A program made the position numbers and the translations under genes. A stretch of 64,000 nucleotides of DNA from Pleomorphovibrio marinus (GTDB lineage Bacteria > Bacteroidota > Bacteroidia > Cytophagales > Cyclobacteriaceae). The number at the start of each line of letters is the position of its first letter. Position 1 is the first letter of the stretch. Shown one piece after another: positions 35,195 to 43,483 of the stretch. The notes below the pieces were generated by a model, which was not told the origin of the DNA, ran no database searches, and saw nothing but the letters and a program-made list of their open reading frames with translations. The DNA is taken from contig NZ_QCXY01000004.1 of NCBI RefSeq assembly GCF_003347495.1, positions 465,303-529,302 of the forward strand. Direction: 5' to 3'.

Positions 35195-36202
35195 TTATGT
35201 CATAGGCACGTTGTTTTTTATGGTTACAATTTTACCCCTGATCTGAAACTCGAAGCCCGTAGAAAAGCTCAGTCCAGTCAGAATGTCTTTTAGGTTTTTA
35301 TTTTGGAAGGTTCCGATAACCTTCCTATCCATATCCAATTCGGGATCTATACGCATTTCCACCCCATACCAAGTCTCCAGGTTCCGGAGAATATTACCAA
35401 GAGGCTTGCGGTCAAACATCAGCTTTCCCTCCTTCCAGGCCGTGACTCTTTCCTGGTTAAACCGTGTGACGATGGGTGACTCTTCCTTTTTCTTGGAATC
35501 CCAAAGTGCCATTTGTCCGGGTGAAAGTTCCACTCCTTCCGACAGTTGCCCTACCTTTACCCGCCCTTGGGTAAGTGCCACCTTAAAGGTTTCCCCCCTT
35601 GCCATGACGTTAAATTGAGTCCCCAGGGCAGTAGTGATAAGCTCATCCGTCTGGACCCGGAAAGGACGAAGGGAATCTGGGGCAATGTCGAAGAAAGCTT
35701 CCCCTTTAAGGTTTACCAAGCGCTGATCCCTGCCAAAGGGCATGCTAAAGGAAATCTCCGACTGGGAATTTAGAATTATCTTGGTGCCATCACTCATCTT
35801 CAGGTTAAGCTTTTCCCCTGGACCAGTGACACGCACAATGTTTCTGGAGGCTTTTACCTGGCTCTCTTCCGGATTATTTTTGTGATAGAGCAGCCCTTCT
35901 CTTAGAAAAAATGCAGAAAAGAGAATCAAAGCAATATTGGCGGCAACCCGCATGGCCTTACTCCAAAGAATCAAGGATTTGTGTTTCTTTCGGTGAACTC
36001 CTACCTTATGGTGAATGCGGTTTAATAAATAGTCATAATCTGCTGAGGGCAGGGATTTCCCCTTGGTATTAAACCAATATTTTTCAAAAATGGTATCCAG
36101 CTTCTCCCTGGAACCCGGCATTTGTAGCCAATCCCTTACCTTTTGGGCTTCTTCCGGGGTACATTCCCCATTTAAATACCTTATGAGTAAACCTTCTTCC
36201 AA
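35195..36202 (-). CDS. FecR-family anti-sigma factor
   Basis: A 335-residue protein. Residues 1-60 form the cytoplasmic sigma-binding part (RYLNGECTPEEAQKVRDWLQ). One membrane helix is at about 84-102 (AANIALILFSAFF). The periplasmic FecR domain runs from about 120 (VRVTGPGEKLNLKMSDGTKI, LNSQSEISFSMPF). The C-terminal DUF4974/STN-like domain is from about 265 (GNILRNLETWYGVEMRI, SFSTGFEFQIRGKIVTI). It holds the sigma factor inactive until SusC signals substrate. The gene is 117 bases downstream of the sigma gene and upstream of susC. Confidence 0.94.
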   Translation of the reverse strand: MEEGLLIRYLNGECTPEEAQKVRDWLQMPGSREKLDTIFEKYWFNTKGKSLPSADYDYLLNRIHHKVGVHRKKHKSLILWSKAMRVAANIALILFSAFFLREGLLYHKNNPEESQVKASRNIVRVTGPGEKLNLKMSDGTKIILNSQSEISFSMPFGRDQRLVNLKGEAFFDIAPDSLRPFRVQTDELITTALGTQFNVMARGETFKVALTQGRVKVGQLSEGVELSPGQMALWDSKKKEESPIVTRFNQERVTAWKEGKLMFDRKPLGNILRNLETWYGVEMRIDPELDMDRKVIGTFQNKNLKDILTGLSFSTGFEFQIRGKIVTIKNNVPMT

Positions 36203-36319
36203 TAGAAATGATGGTTGTTCTAGGAGTGTAAAACAATTAAGGGCTTACTTACTTAATGAAAAATGAAAAAAAATGGCTTTTTCTATAGGATAGAACAAAA
36301 ACCCCTATAAACCAATGGG

Positions 36320-36907
36320 TTAAGGAGATGTAAAAATACAATAAACCAAAAGTAACAATGGGTGCTGTAGCAATTCCAGTTTCAAGGTTTTGGTGGCAAG
36401 GTACAGGTGGTGCTCTATTGTCCTTTTGGAAAGGTTCATCCTCGCGGCAATTTCTACTGCACTTTTCCCTTCCAGCCTATTTTGCTTGAACACCTCTCTT
36501 TGTACCTGGGGCAACTTTTCTATCAAGGCAAAAGCAGTTTCTTCAAATTCCCTGGCAGCCAATTCATCATGGGCATTTCTCACCCCTGCCCATAATTCTT
36601 CCGGGACTTCGCTCAAGCCGCAGCCCGTCCTTTTGTCCCTCAGGTAATTATACATATAATACTTAACGGATTGAAACAGGTAGGACTTGAAACTTTTTTC
36701 AGGATCCAGTTCCTTTCGCCGCTCCCAGATTCTCACGAAAACTTCCTGAACTGCCTCCTCTGCAACTTCCCGCCTCTTGAAAAAGGTCAATGCAAACCCC
36801 ATCACCCTTTCAGCATACCGGTAATACAGTTGGTCGAATGCCTTAGCATCACCCTTGGTTAGCTTTTTTAAGAGCTTTTTATCCGTATGTTGCTTTATCT
36901 TTAGCAT
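36320..36907 (-). CDS. ECF RNA polymerase sigma factor
   Basis: A 195-residue protein starting MLKIKQHTDKKLLKKLTKGD; two more ATGs lie 2 and 6 codons upstream, so the start is uncertain by a few residues. Sigma region 2 is at about 20-85 (AFDQLYYRYAERVMGFAL, VQEVFVRIWERR, SYLFQSVKYYMYNYLRD), and region 4 at about 125-180 (LPQVQREVFKQNRLEGKSAV, NLSKRTIEHHLYLATKTLK). It is the usual Bacteroidota ECF type paired with FecR and a STN-containing SusC. It should direct transcription of the locus downstream. Confidence 0.94.
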   Translation of the reverse strand: MLKIKQHTDKKLLKKLTKGDAKAFDQLYYRYAERVMGFALTFFKRREVAEEAVQEVFVRIWERRKELDPEKSFKSYLFQSVKYYMYNYLRDKRTGCGLSEVPEELWAGVRNAHDELAAREFEETAFALIEKLPQVQREVFKQNRLEGKSAVEIAARMNLSKRTIEHHLYLATKTLKLELLQHPLLLLVYCIFTSP

Positions 36908-36925
36908 ATCCATTAGGAAAGCCAT

Positions 36926-37231
36926 TACTCAGCAACAATTTGGAGAATTGGGAAAAAAAAGGTTTATTTTGCTGGGTTTATGGCTAATTGTTTTTAAAGT
37001 TAGGCAAATATTGGAAAATCCAAAAACCCCTCTGATGTAAAAGGGAAATAAATCCTTTAAACACCCAAAGGGATTTAAGGAATTACCTAATCCCAGGCCC
37101 AAAGGGCCTGTACAACAATAACCCAGGATGCCGACCCACGGCAGGAAGATCGTCTTGAATGCCCAACTCCGAAAGGGTTGTGGGCGGGGGGAATGGTGCC
37201 GCAGTCCCCGGGTTTCACCAGGGGGTTATGG
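36926..37231. other. Intergenic region with a GC-rich palindromic element
   Basis: The left part (36926-37060) is the AT-rich upstream region of the sigma gene. The right part (about 37098-37231) carries a compact GC-rich element with GGCCCAAAGGGCC, GCCGACCCACGGC and paired CCAACTCC/GGGTTGTGGG segments, resembling dispersed intergenic palindromes. No gene seen. Confidence 0.45.
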
Positions 37232-37612
37232 TTGTTGAAATCCATTAGCAAAAGAGAAGAAATAGCATCATTAGCTAACCTTTACAAAATAGGGTATTCC
37301 CGGACAGCCGTAGCTGAACGGATAAAACATGCGGCAAAGGAACCAACGTATCTAATGGTCGAGGTGGATTATGTGGCAGGATGGAAATGCTACAATATGA
37401 ACACCCAGAAATTTGAACAATTGATCCACAACTTCTTTGGCTCCTCCTGCCTTAACATTGATGTTTTTGATGAAACGGGTAAACGGTACACTCCCCGGGA
37501 ATGGTTTATTGCTCCCTACCGGGTGATCGAAGAGGCGATTGCGCTGCTTATCAGCGGCGAAGTCGTGAAATATCGCTATGATGCGGAGGAGGAGCGGATT
37601 GTTTTGAGGTAG
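37232..37612 (+). pseudogene. GIY-YIG (T5orf172-type) nuclease, C-terminal remnant
   Basis: The frame reads LLKSISKREEIASLANLYKI, GYSRTAVAERIKHAAKEPTY and QKFEQLIHNFFGSSCLNIDV up to EEERIVLR. This is the C-terminal nuclease domain of a GIY-YIG family protein that is normally about three times longer. The frame opens at 37178, but the 18 residues before LLKSIS come from the palindromic element and do not belong to the family. So the front is missing and the gene is probably dead. A second fragment of the same family lies at 42413-42541. Confidence 0.75.
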
Positions 37613-37685
37613 GTTATGTTTTTCTCAGGGTTTATATTATTAATGATCAACATGATCAATTTTAAATAAAATTCAAGGGAATTTT

Positions 37686-38033
37686 TTATTCAAGGTCGAG
37701 CACGATACATAAATTTTCCCTTACCTGTTTAATTAAAGCATCGGGCAATGTTCCGATCCTTTTGGTGAGTCTTTTATTATCTATAGCACTTATCTGATCA
37801 ATCATTACATCACAGGGCTGATTCAGGTTCGCCGTTTCTTTTTTTAAATGAACCCTTAAAATTTCGGCTTCCTCATATATGTTTGTTGTAATTGGACAAA
37901 CAATCGTTGATGGATGGGGGATTTTATTAAGAAGGTTAGTTTGAATGACCAAAACGGGCCTTTTCTTTCCCGGTTCAGTTCCTCTCTGAGGATTCAGGTC
38001 TGCAATCCAGATTTCAAATTGTTTAATCGGCAT
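37686..38033 (-). CDS. MazF/PemK-type endoribonuclease toxin
   Basis: A 115-residue protein starting MPIKQFEIWIADLNPQRGTE; the frame is open five codons further, but this is the family start. The body has PGKKRPVLVIQTNLLNKI, STIVCPITTNI and CDVMIDQISAIDNKRL, the MazF core motifs. MazF enzymes cut mRNA at short sites when freed from the antitoxin. The gene overlaps the antitoxin gene by 11 bases. It is full length and looks intact. Confidence 0.92.
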   Translation of the reverse strand: MPIKQFEIWIADLNPQRGTEPGKKRPVLVIQTNLLNKIPHPSTIVCPITTNIYEEAEILRVHLKKETANLNQPCDVMIDQISAIDNKRLTKRIGTLPDALIKQVRENLCIVLDLE

Positions 38034-38253
38034 AATCAATCTCTTCAAAATCCTTGAGGATTTCCATCGAATCCGCTTTTACCAGTTTGGATTCAATTTT
38101 TAGCTTCTTCTCAAGAAGCTTCTTGCGTTGAAATTTATTATAAAAGGCGATTGCTTCGTTAATGTAACGATTCCTGGGTTGATTCATTTGCTCACGTATT
38201 TTTTCGGTTTCACGAAACACCAGGTCGTCAATTTTAAGGGATATATTCTTCAT
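38023..38253 (-). CDS. Antitoxin of the MazF-type module
   Basis: A 76-residue protein. MKNISLKIDDLVFRETEKIR and NQPRNRYINEAIAFYN fit a ribbon-helix-helix DNA-binding N-terminus; the acidic tail (EILKDFEEIDYAD) is the expected toxin-binding segment. It is encoded immediately upstream of and overlapping the toxin gene, so coupled translation and autoregulation are likely. Confidence 0.85.
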   Translation of the reverse strand: MKNISLKIDDLVFRETEKIREQMNQPRNRYINEAIAFYNKFQRKKLLEKKLKIESKLVKADSMEILKDFEEIDYAD

Positions 38254-38434
38254 GACAAATTTTTTATATCACAAAAGTATATATTTTCAGTATATCATTC
38301 AAGTATTAACTATTTATGCCAACACCACGGGTTTTTGTCAGGAATGTAATTCCCTAAACTAATTTCCGGACCATGGTGACGTGCACTTTTTCCATTTCTT
38401 TAACCCTGCTGTGAACAAGCAAAAGAAACCTTTG

Positions 38435-38549
38435 ATGAAATCGAGCCTGCCTGGACGGCAGTCAGGCATGACGCAAGCGACGCACGTAGGGATGATTATC
38501 ATGGCGAGATTCCATGTGACCGCTGAAAAAAAAATATAAACACATGAAA
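38435..38549 (+). repeat. Start-codon repeat, unit 5
   Basis: Forward-strand unit from ATGAAATCGAGCC, with a GCCTGCCTGGACGGCAGTCA-type inserted hairpin, TGACGCAAGCGACGCACGTA, GGGATGATTATCATGGCGAG, to GACCGCTGAAAAAAAAATAT and AAACACATGAAA. Its last ATG opens a reading frame (38544-38750) that has no recognisable product. Confidence 0.85.
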
Positions 38550-39027
38550 AGAACAAGCACTTCCATTGTCGTAACGGGTTGGACATTCAAAAGACTTTGC
38601 GAGCGGGATCGTACTGTGGCATTCGGTTGCTTTCAATGGCTACAAGCAGGGAGCGCTGACTGCCATTTTACACTTTGGACGAATCTTCCCGATTACGCTA
38701 AAACAGGCCGTACCCTTGGCCTATTATACCGCTGCACCCCCAAGGGGTAACCGTTCAATACGACATTCAGAAAAAAGAGCCAAAAGGAAAGGACTCCATG
38801 ATGCCGTGGAGTAACGCTACTGCGATGCCAAGTACCGCTACCACAATGAAAATGATGAGGTGGCCAAATTCCGGTTGGCGGGTCTGGTATTCCAATATTT
38901 CTAAGGCAGCCCGGTTCTTATTTACCGGATTAGATGCCCTGCTGAGTTTCTCCCAGCAACGATTCTTTTCCAAGGACAGGCAAATCGATTAGTTGTTGAA
39001 TTTAAACCAATCCATCAAACTTGAAAA
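38550..39027. other. Stretch without a supportable gene
   Basis: Right after the repeat, a 68-codon forward frame (starting MKRTSTSIVV at 38544) and an overlapping reverse frame (38767-38973, with one hydrophobic segment LIIFIVVAVLGIAVALLHGI) are open, but neither has a recognisable domain. The forward sequence reads more protein-like in another frame for a short way (KQGALTAILHFGRIFPITLK), suggesting gene remnants. Confidence 0.4.
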
Positions 39028-40221
39028 TTAGATTGCCGAATTGTCTTCGGGCAAATAAAAGCTGAAACATGAACCTTCGCCAAATTTGCTCTGCGCATGA
39101 ATATTTCCCCCGTGCAACTCTACGATTCGTTTGCAAATAGAAAGTCCTAACCCATTACTTTTTTCCGATCCGGTTGGCAAGGTACTCGTTTTTTGAAAAG
39201 CAGAGAAAAGTTTGTCCATGTCGCCTTCTCGAATACCCTGGCCCTGATCGAAAACGCTGAAGTATAGCTGACCTTCCTCCAATTCGACCACTAATCGCAC
39301 CTTTGTATCCCTATGCGAATACTTGATTGCATTGCTTAGCAAATTATCCAGAACCTGTTCAACCCGTTGTGGGTCAAAGGTCCACGAATCCGGACCATCG
39401 AATTGCAATTCAAGCAGAATGTCTTTCTTCTCCGCAGACCGCCGGTTCAACCGTATCACCTTGTCAAGAAATCGTTTTAAAGGCACTCCTTTTTTCTCAA
39501 GAACAAGCTGCCCCGTCTCGATTGCAGAAACATCAAGCAGATCGTCAATCAACCGCAGTGATTTCTCAGCTAGCTCATCTATAAGTTTAAGAAACTCTTT
39601 CCTTGTTGCAGTATCAGTCGAATCTTCGGCAATCACATCATGGCACATCTTGATGGTTCCAAGGGGCCCTCTGAGATCATGAGCCACCATACCAATCATA
39701 TGGTCCTTCTCCTTGTTGAGCTTAGTCAGTTCAATGGTGCGTGCTTTGACCCGGTTTTCGAGATCCTTGTTTGCTGCCTGCAACTGGTTCACAAGCTCTT
39801 TATTACGAATAATTAAGTTGTGTCGCTCAAAGGCTTCGCGAACGATTGTATCAAGCTCAAGAGGATCCCAGGGCTTGGAAATATATCGAAAGATATTCCC
39901 CTCATTTATGGCTTCAATTACTGACTGGATATCGGCATATCCAGTCAACAAAAGGCGAATGGCCTCCGGATAGTCATTTTTTACTTCATTAAAAAACGCT
40001 GAACCGTTCATGCCCGGCATCCGCTGATCGGAAATAATGACCTGAATTGGATGAACTTTCATCAATTCGAGTCCTTCCTCCGCACTGTTGGCGATATGAA
40101 CCTGGTAATTTCTGCGAAATTGCCGCCTCAATGAACTGAGTATCGAAGGTTCATCGTCGATGATAAGTAAGTTGTTGTCGTTCTCACTATTCTTATCTAC
40201 TTCATGGCTATTTTCATTCAT
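39028..40221 (-). CDS. Receiver-domain histidine kinase (response regulator plus kinase)
   Basis: A 397-residue protein starting MNENSHEVDKNSENDNNLLI; an upstream extension of the frame lies inside the LOV-kinase gene and is not family sequence. Residues 17-135 are a receiver domain with the acidic pair in IIDDEPS, phosphoacceptor Asp 65 (IISDQRMPGMNG) and KP in YISKPWDP. A coiled-coil linker follows (140-175). Then a HisKA domain with His 181 (VAHDLRGPLGTIK) and a HATPase domain with N box LDNLLSNAIKYSH, FDQGQGI and NGLGLSICKRIVELHGG. It overlaps the LOV-kinase stop by eight bases, so it is its direct partner and probable phosphate recipient. Confidence 0.92.
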   Translation of the reverse strand: MNENSHEVDKNSENDNNLLIIDDEPSILSSLRRQFRRNYQVHIANSAEEGLELMKVHPIQVIISDQRMPGMNGSAFFNEVKNDYPEAIRLLLTGYADIQSVIEAINEGNIFRYISKPWDPLELDTIVREAFERHNLIIRNKELVNQLQAANKDLENRVKARTIELTKLNKEKDHMIGMVAHDLRGPLGTIKMCHDVIAEDSTDTATRKEFLKLIDELAEKSLRLIDDLLDVSAIETGQLVLEKKGVPLKRFLDKVIRLNRRSAEKKDILLELQFDGPDSWTFDPQRVEQVLDNLLSNAIKYSHRDTKVRLVVELEEGQLYFSVFDQGQGIREGDMDKLFSAFQKTSTLPTGSEKSNGLGLSICKRIVELHGGNIHAQSKFGEGSCFSFYLPEDNSAI

Positions 40222-41491
40222 GAGTTCGTGCTTTTTTAGGCAAACTGATTGTGAACGAGGTTCCTTTTCCAACTTTGCTGTCAACTGTAATTTTTCCCTT
40301 ATGTCCATCTGTAATAATCTTGTAGGCAACCGACAGTCCCAGACCAGTCCCTTCGCCCACTGGCTTTGTCGTGAAAAAAGGATTGAAGATTTTCTCTTGA
40401 GTAGCCGCATCCATCCCGATACCATTGTCCGTAAACGTTAAGATCAACGCATCAGTCGTTTCTGAACCTTTAATTTCGAGACGGCCGTCCTTTTTCACCG
40501 CCTGAGCTGCATTTAAGATCAGGTTTAGGAAAACCTGATTCAATTCCGACGGGCGGCATTTAATTGGGGAGAGATCGTTAAGCTGGCAGTCTATCACCAA
40601 CCGGTTCTTAGCAGAGGCCCCTGCGATCTTCAGCGTACTTTCGATGCACTCTTTCATTGATGCAACCTTCTCTTCTGCTTCGTCCAGCCGGGAGAAATTA
40701 CGCAGGTTCCCGACAATACCCTTGACTCTCTTCAACCCATCGATTGAACTGTTAATTAGGTCATCAAGATCCTCCGAGATAAAGTCGACATCTGCCTCTT
40801 GGCTAAGTTTCTTAGCCATTGCTTTCAAATCCTCATTGCCGGAGGTTTCAACCGCAGTGATTAATTGCTCATACGCACCTTTCAGATCTTCAGCCATCTG
40901 TTTGAGCGCATGCATATTACTTGCAGTAAAAGCCACTGGATTATTTATTTCGTGTGCAACCCCGGCCACCATCTGCCCTAATGCGTTCATCTTCTCGGAA
41001 TGAATCAGCATTGATTGCGTTTCCTTTAGCGTCTCCAGGGTCTTTTCCAGCTCAATCTGTTTTGCGGCGGTTTCCCGGCGTGCCTCCTCCCGGTCTGTTA
41101 CATCGTTTTGAACCCCAACAAAATGAGTTAATTGGCCCTCTTTGTCTCGAATCGGAGAAATGATTAAGTCATTCCAGAAAAAAGTGCCGTCTTTACGGAA
41201 ATTTTTTATCAGTACCTGGCAGTGGTTACCTGAATCAAGGGCCTCCCGAATAATATACCTGGCGTTCTGATCACGATCTTCACCCTGAAGGAATCGACAG
41301 TTCTTGCCCACAACTTCTTCCTCCAGATAACCACTCATTTCACAAAATGCCCGGTTCACATAAATCAACGGCATATCCGGTTTACGTGCATCCGAAATAG
41401 AGATACCACAACTCGTAGATTCCATAGCTGCATCATGAAGTTCAAGCTCTTGTTGGATAAAGTTATAATCCTGGGATTCATGTTTTTTCAT
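40214..41491 (-). CDS. LOV-domain histidine kinase (blue-light sensor)
   Basis: A 425-residue protein. The PAS domain at about 20-135 is a LOV domain: VGKNCRFLQGEDRDQ contains the full GxNCRFLQ motif with photoactive Cys 65. The flavin contacts Asn 97 and Asn 107 (NFRKDGTFFWN) and Gln 128 (HFVGVQND) are also present. A coiled-coil linker leads to a HisKA domain with His 180 (VAGVAHEINNPVAF) and a HATPase domain (FLNLILNAAQAV, DNGIGMD, GEGTGLGLSVAYKI). No membrane helix, so it is cytosolic. It should form a cysteinyl-flavin adduct in blue light and change kinase activity. Its start codon lies on the edge of a start-codon repeat. Confidence 0.93.
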   Translation of the reverse strand: MKKHESQDYNFIQQELELHDAAMESTSCGISISDARKPDMPLIYVNRAFCEMSGYLEEEVVGKNCRFLQGEDRDQNARYIIREALDSGNHCQVLIKNFRKDGTFFWNDLIISPIRDKEGQLTHFVGVQNDVTDREEARRETAAKQIELEKTLETLKETQSMLIHSEKMNALGQMVAGVAHEINNPVAFTASNMHALKQMAEDLKGAYEQLITAVETSGNEDLKAMAKKLSQEADVDFISEDLDDLINSSIDGLKRVKGIVGNLRNFSRLDEAEEKVASMKECIESTLKIAGASAKNRLVIDCQLNDLSPIKCRPSELNQVFLNLILNAAQAVKKDGRLEIKGSETTDALILTFTDNGIGMDAATQEKIFNPFFTTKPVGEGTGLGLSVAYKIITDGHKGKITVDSKVGKGTSFTISLPKKARTHE

Positions 41492-41602
41492 CTGTTTATA
41501 ATTTTTTTTTCAGCGGTCAGATGGAATCTCGCAACCATAATCATTCCGGTGTGTGACGTGTTCGTCATGCCCTGACTGCCGTCAGGACAGGCTCGATTTC
41601 AT
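41486..41602 (-). repeat. Start-codon repeat, unit 6 (upstream of the LOV kinase)
   Basis: Reverse-strand unit from ATGAAATCGAGCCTGTCCTG, with TGACGAACACGTCA, CGGAATGATTATGGTTGCGA, to GACCGCTGAAAAAAAAATTA and TAAACAGATGAAA. The terminal ATGAAA is codons 1 and 2 of the LOV kinase, so the repeat forms the whole immediate leader of that gene. Confidence 0.88.
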
Positions 41603-41702
41603 AATGCCTTATCATATTTTATTGCCTAAAAATTTTCACACCAAATTCCAAAGGACTCACTACTATTAGGATGACATTACAAATTATAGTAGTGATGCAT
41701 CA

Positions 41703-41861
41703 TTACCTACGACGTTCTCCGTATCTATCTCCTTTTTTCATCACCAACGCAATAGCGGATTGCCCGATAAAAAGCATCAAAATAAAGCTCATTCCGATTA
41801 ATGCCCACTTTCTTCCTAATACCAACCCAAAGTTCGATTGAATTTTTGAACTTCTCACCAT
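41703..41861 (-). CDS. Small membrane protein (52 residues)
   Basis: Starts MVRSSKIQSNFGLVLGRKWA, has one hydrophobic helix (ALIGMSFILMLFIGQSAIAL) and ends in a basic tail (MKKGDRYGERRR). Basic ends on both sides of one helix fit a small single-span protein. No family recognised; it stands alone behind the LOV-kinase repeat. Coding nature is plausible but unproven. Confidence 0.4.
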   Translation of the reverse strand: MVRSSKIQSNFGLVLGRKWALIGMSFILMLFIGQSAIALVMKKGDRYGERRR

Positions 41862-42010
41862 AGGAAGGTTTACACATTGTCAAAATCCAGATCAAGAACC
41901 AGATTTCCAGTAACTTGAACCTTTAAAATTAAATATAATAAAAAAGGAATAAATTCTAATGTCAGTTCTTTATGGCTTCCACCACAAAATAATCCTACTC
42001 CAATAAACAA

Positions 42011-42322
42011 TCACCCCTCCTCCACAATCACTACCGAATCGGTGTTCTGCCAGGGCCTGATCCCTTCCATCCAGCCGGACCAGTTCCTGCTGCCCTGCTC
42101 CCGCTACTCGCCAGTAAATATATTGAACCAGGTGATCTTCATCTTTCCACTGGCCGTCTTGGGAAGCACTGCATTGACCCGCTCGCTGTCTTTGGGAATA
42201 AACATCAGGTACAAGCCCTCCCCGTTGCTTAGCGCATAGCCATTGGTGGTCCGATTGCCGATCCCTACCCGGCCGTTGGTGGGGATCTTGGGGTAACTGG
42301 GCCGCAGCTCGTTGAAGTTGGA
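42011..42322 (-). pseudogene. Remnant of a glycan enzyme C-terminal domain (Collagen_bind_2-like)
   Basis: The reverse strand reads NFNELRPSYPKIPTNGRVGI, GEGLYLMFIPKDSERVNAVL and GKMKITWFNIFTGE, then an in-frame TAG where a Tyr would be expected, then REQGSRNWSGWMEGIRPWQN and a stop. This matches the C-terminal putative collagen-binding domain found behind DUF4038-type glycoside hydrolases. No catalytic part remains. Similarity is judged by eye. Confidence 0.55.
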
Positions 42323-42412
42323 TTAGGTAAACAGTCCTCTTAGATGCTTATAGTAGTAAACGGCGGCGGCTCAAAATCGTGCCCTTCCGAAAAATGATTG
42401 CATACTACGCTT

Positions 42413-42541
42413 TTTAAGAAATTCGAGCAATTGATCCACAACTTTTTTGGGTTCTCCTGCCTGAAGATTGGTGTCTTTGATGAAAAGGGTAGGCGGTACA
42501 TTCCCCGGGAATGGTTTATTGTTCCGTATGAAATATCTTAA
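42413..42541 (+). pseudogene. GIY-YIG nuclease remnant, second fragment
   Basis: Reads FKKFEQLIHNFFGFSCLKIG, VFDEKGRRYIPREWFIVPY and stops. It matches the QKFEQLIHNFFGSSCLNIDV to PREWFIAPYR stretch of the remnant at 37232-37612 and nothing else of the gene is left. Confidence 0.75.
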
Positions 42542-42568
42542 GAGACGATTGCGCAAAGTCGCAAAGGG

Positions 42569-42931
42569 TTATAAGTCTTGGTTTTCGGAGAGAAATGCAA
42601 GTATGTTCGCAATGCTAGCCTTCAATTGAGGCAGATCATCGTTGATAATTTCCCAAACCAGTTTTAAATCAATCCCAAAATACTCGTGAACATAGCTATT
42701 TCGCATACCTTTTATCTGACCCCACTCAATCTCCCGGAATTTTATTTTGATTTCTTCAGAAATGTGAACGCTCGCTTCACCTATGATCTCCAATTGCTTG
42801 ATACACGCAAATCGCATCATTGAATGCTTCAAGAACATCTCATAATCCGCATTTTGTAAATATGTTTCTATTTCAGAAATTGCATCAAGGATGTGATTCA
42901 AACGAGCGTTGTCTCCTATCCTATTTCGCAT
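42569..42931 (-). CDS. hepT: HepT-type HEPN ribonuclease toxin
   Basis: A 120-residue helical protein. MRNRIGDNARLNHILDAISE opens the HEPN/DUF86 fold, KQLEIIGEASVHISEEIK is the middle helix, and RNSYVHEYF (residues 77-85) contains the exact R-x4-H-x-Y motif: Arg 77 and His 82 for RNase activity, Tyr 84 as the residue modified by the antitoxin in characterised systems. It overlaps the upstream MntA gene by 11 bases. The module acts in addiction and phage defence in relatives. Confidence 0.92.
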   Translation of the reverse strand: MRNRIGDNARLNHILDAISEIETYLQNADYEMFLKHSMMRFACIKQLEIIGEASVHISEEIKIKFREIEWGQIKGMRNSYVHEYFGIDLKLVWEIINDDLPQLKASIANILAFLSENQDL

Positions 42932-43214
42932 AAATCAGTTCTTTTTCACGATCTACGTAAGGTTTGACATACTTTGACAAGCCGTTTGAAGAAACCAAAT
43001 CGACCTTCTTATTCAATATCTTTTCGAGATCAATTTGCATCTGAATGAATTCCAAACCAATCTTTTTCGTGTAATCCAAATCAACTAAAATATCTATATC
43101 GCTATGCTGGTCTGCATGGCCTCGTGCATAGGAACCGAACAGGTATGCCTTCAAAACTGGTCGGGTTTTTAAGTATGCTTTGATGCTTTCTATTTTTGAT
43201 TCATCCAGCCTCAT
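42921..43214 (-). CDS. mntA: MntA-type nucleotidyltransferase antitoxin
   Basis: A 97-residue protein starting MRLDESKIESIKAYLKTRPV; the frame is open 20 codons upstream but the family begins here. FGSYARGHADQHSDIDILVD carries the minimal nucleotidyltransferase signature: Gly-Ser at residues 27-28, Asp 39 and Asp 41, with a third acidic residue nearby. In known systems it adds AMP units to the HepT tyrosine, silencing it. Its order before hepT with overlap fits the standard operon. Confidence 0.9.
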   Translation of the reverse strand: MRLDESKIESIKAYLKTRPVLKAYLFGSYARGHADQHSDIDILVDLDYTKKIGLEFIQMQIDLEKILNKKVDLVSSNGLSKYVKPYVDREKELIYAK

Positions 43215-43483
43215 AGCTACAAATATAAAGTTTTCTGTAATTTTATACACCAACAGCAGGCAATTCGGATCCATTTATCACATACACAGAATTGCTAAAA
43301 CCAGCTTGTTAATTCTTCTGAAAATATTTTTATAATCACTGCCCTTAATAATTCCGACATGAACGGATTACATTATCTGATCCAATTTGAATTTCCCATC
43401 GCAGTCCAGATACACGTTTTTCCCCCTACTTTTACTAAATTACAACCGTAATCAGCACCTTACCCCTCAACAATACAACCTAA

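Noticed and set aside
38767..38973. Possible small membrane protein
   Set aside because: One hydrophobic stretch only, no family, and the surrounding sequence looks like remnants; reported as a non-gene stretch instead.
39028..40425. Longer start for the receiver kinase
   Set aside because: The extra 68 codons lie inside the LOV-kinase gene in another frame and show no domain.
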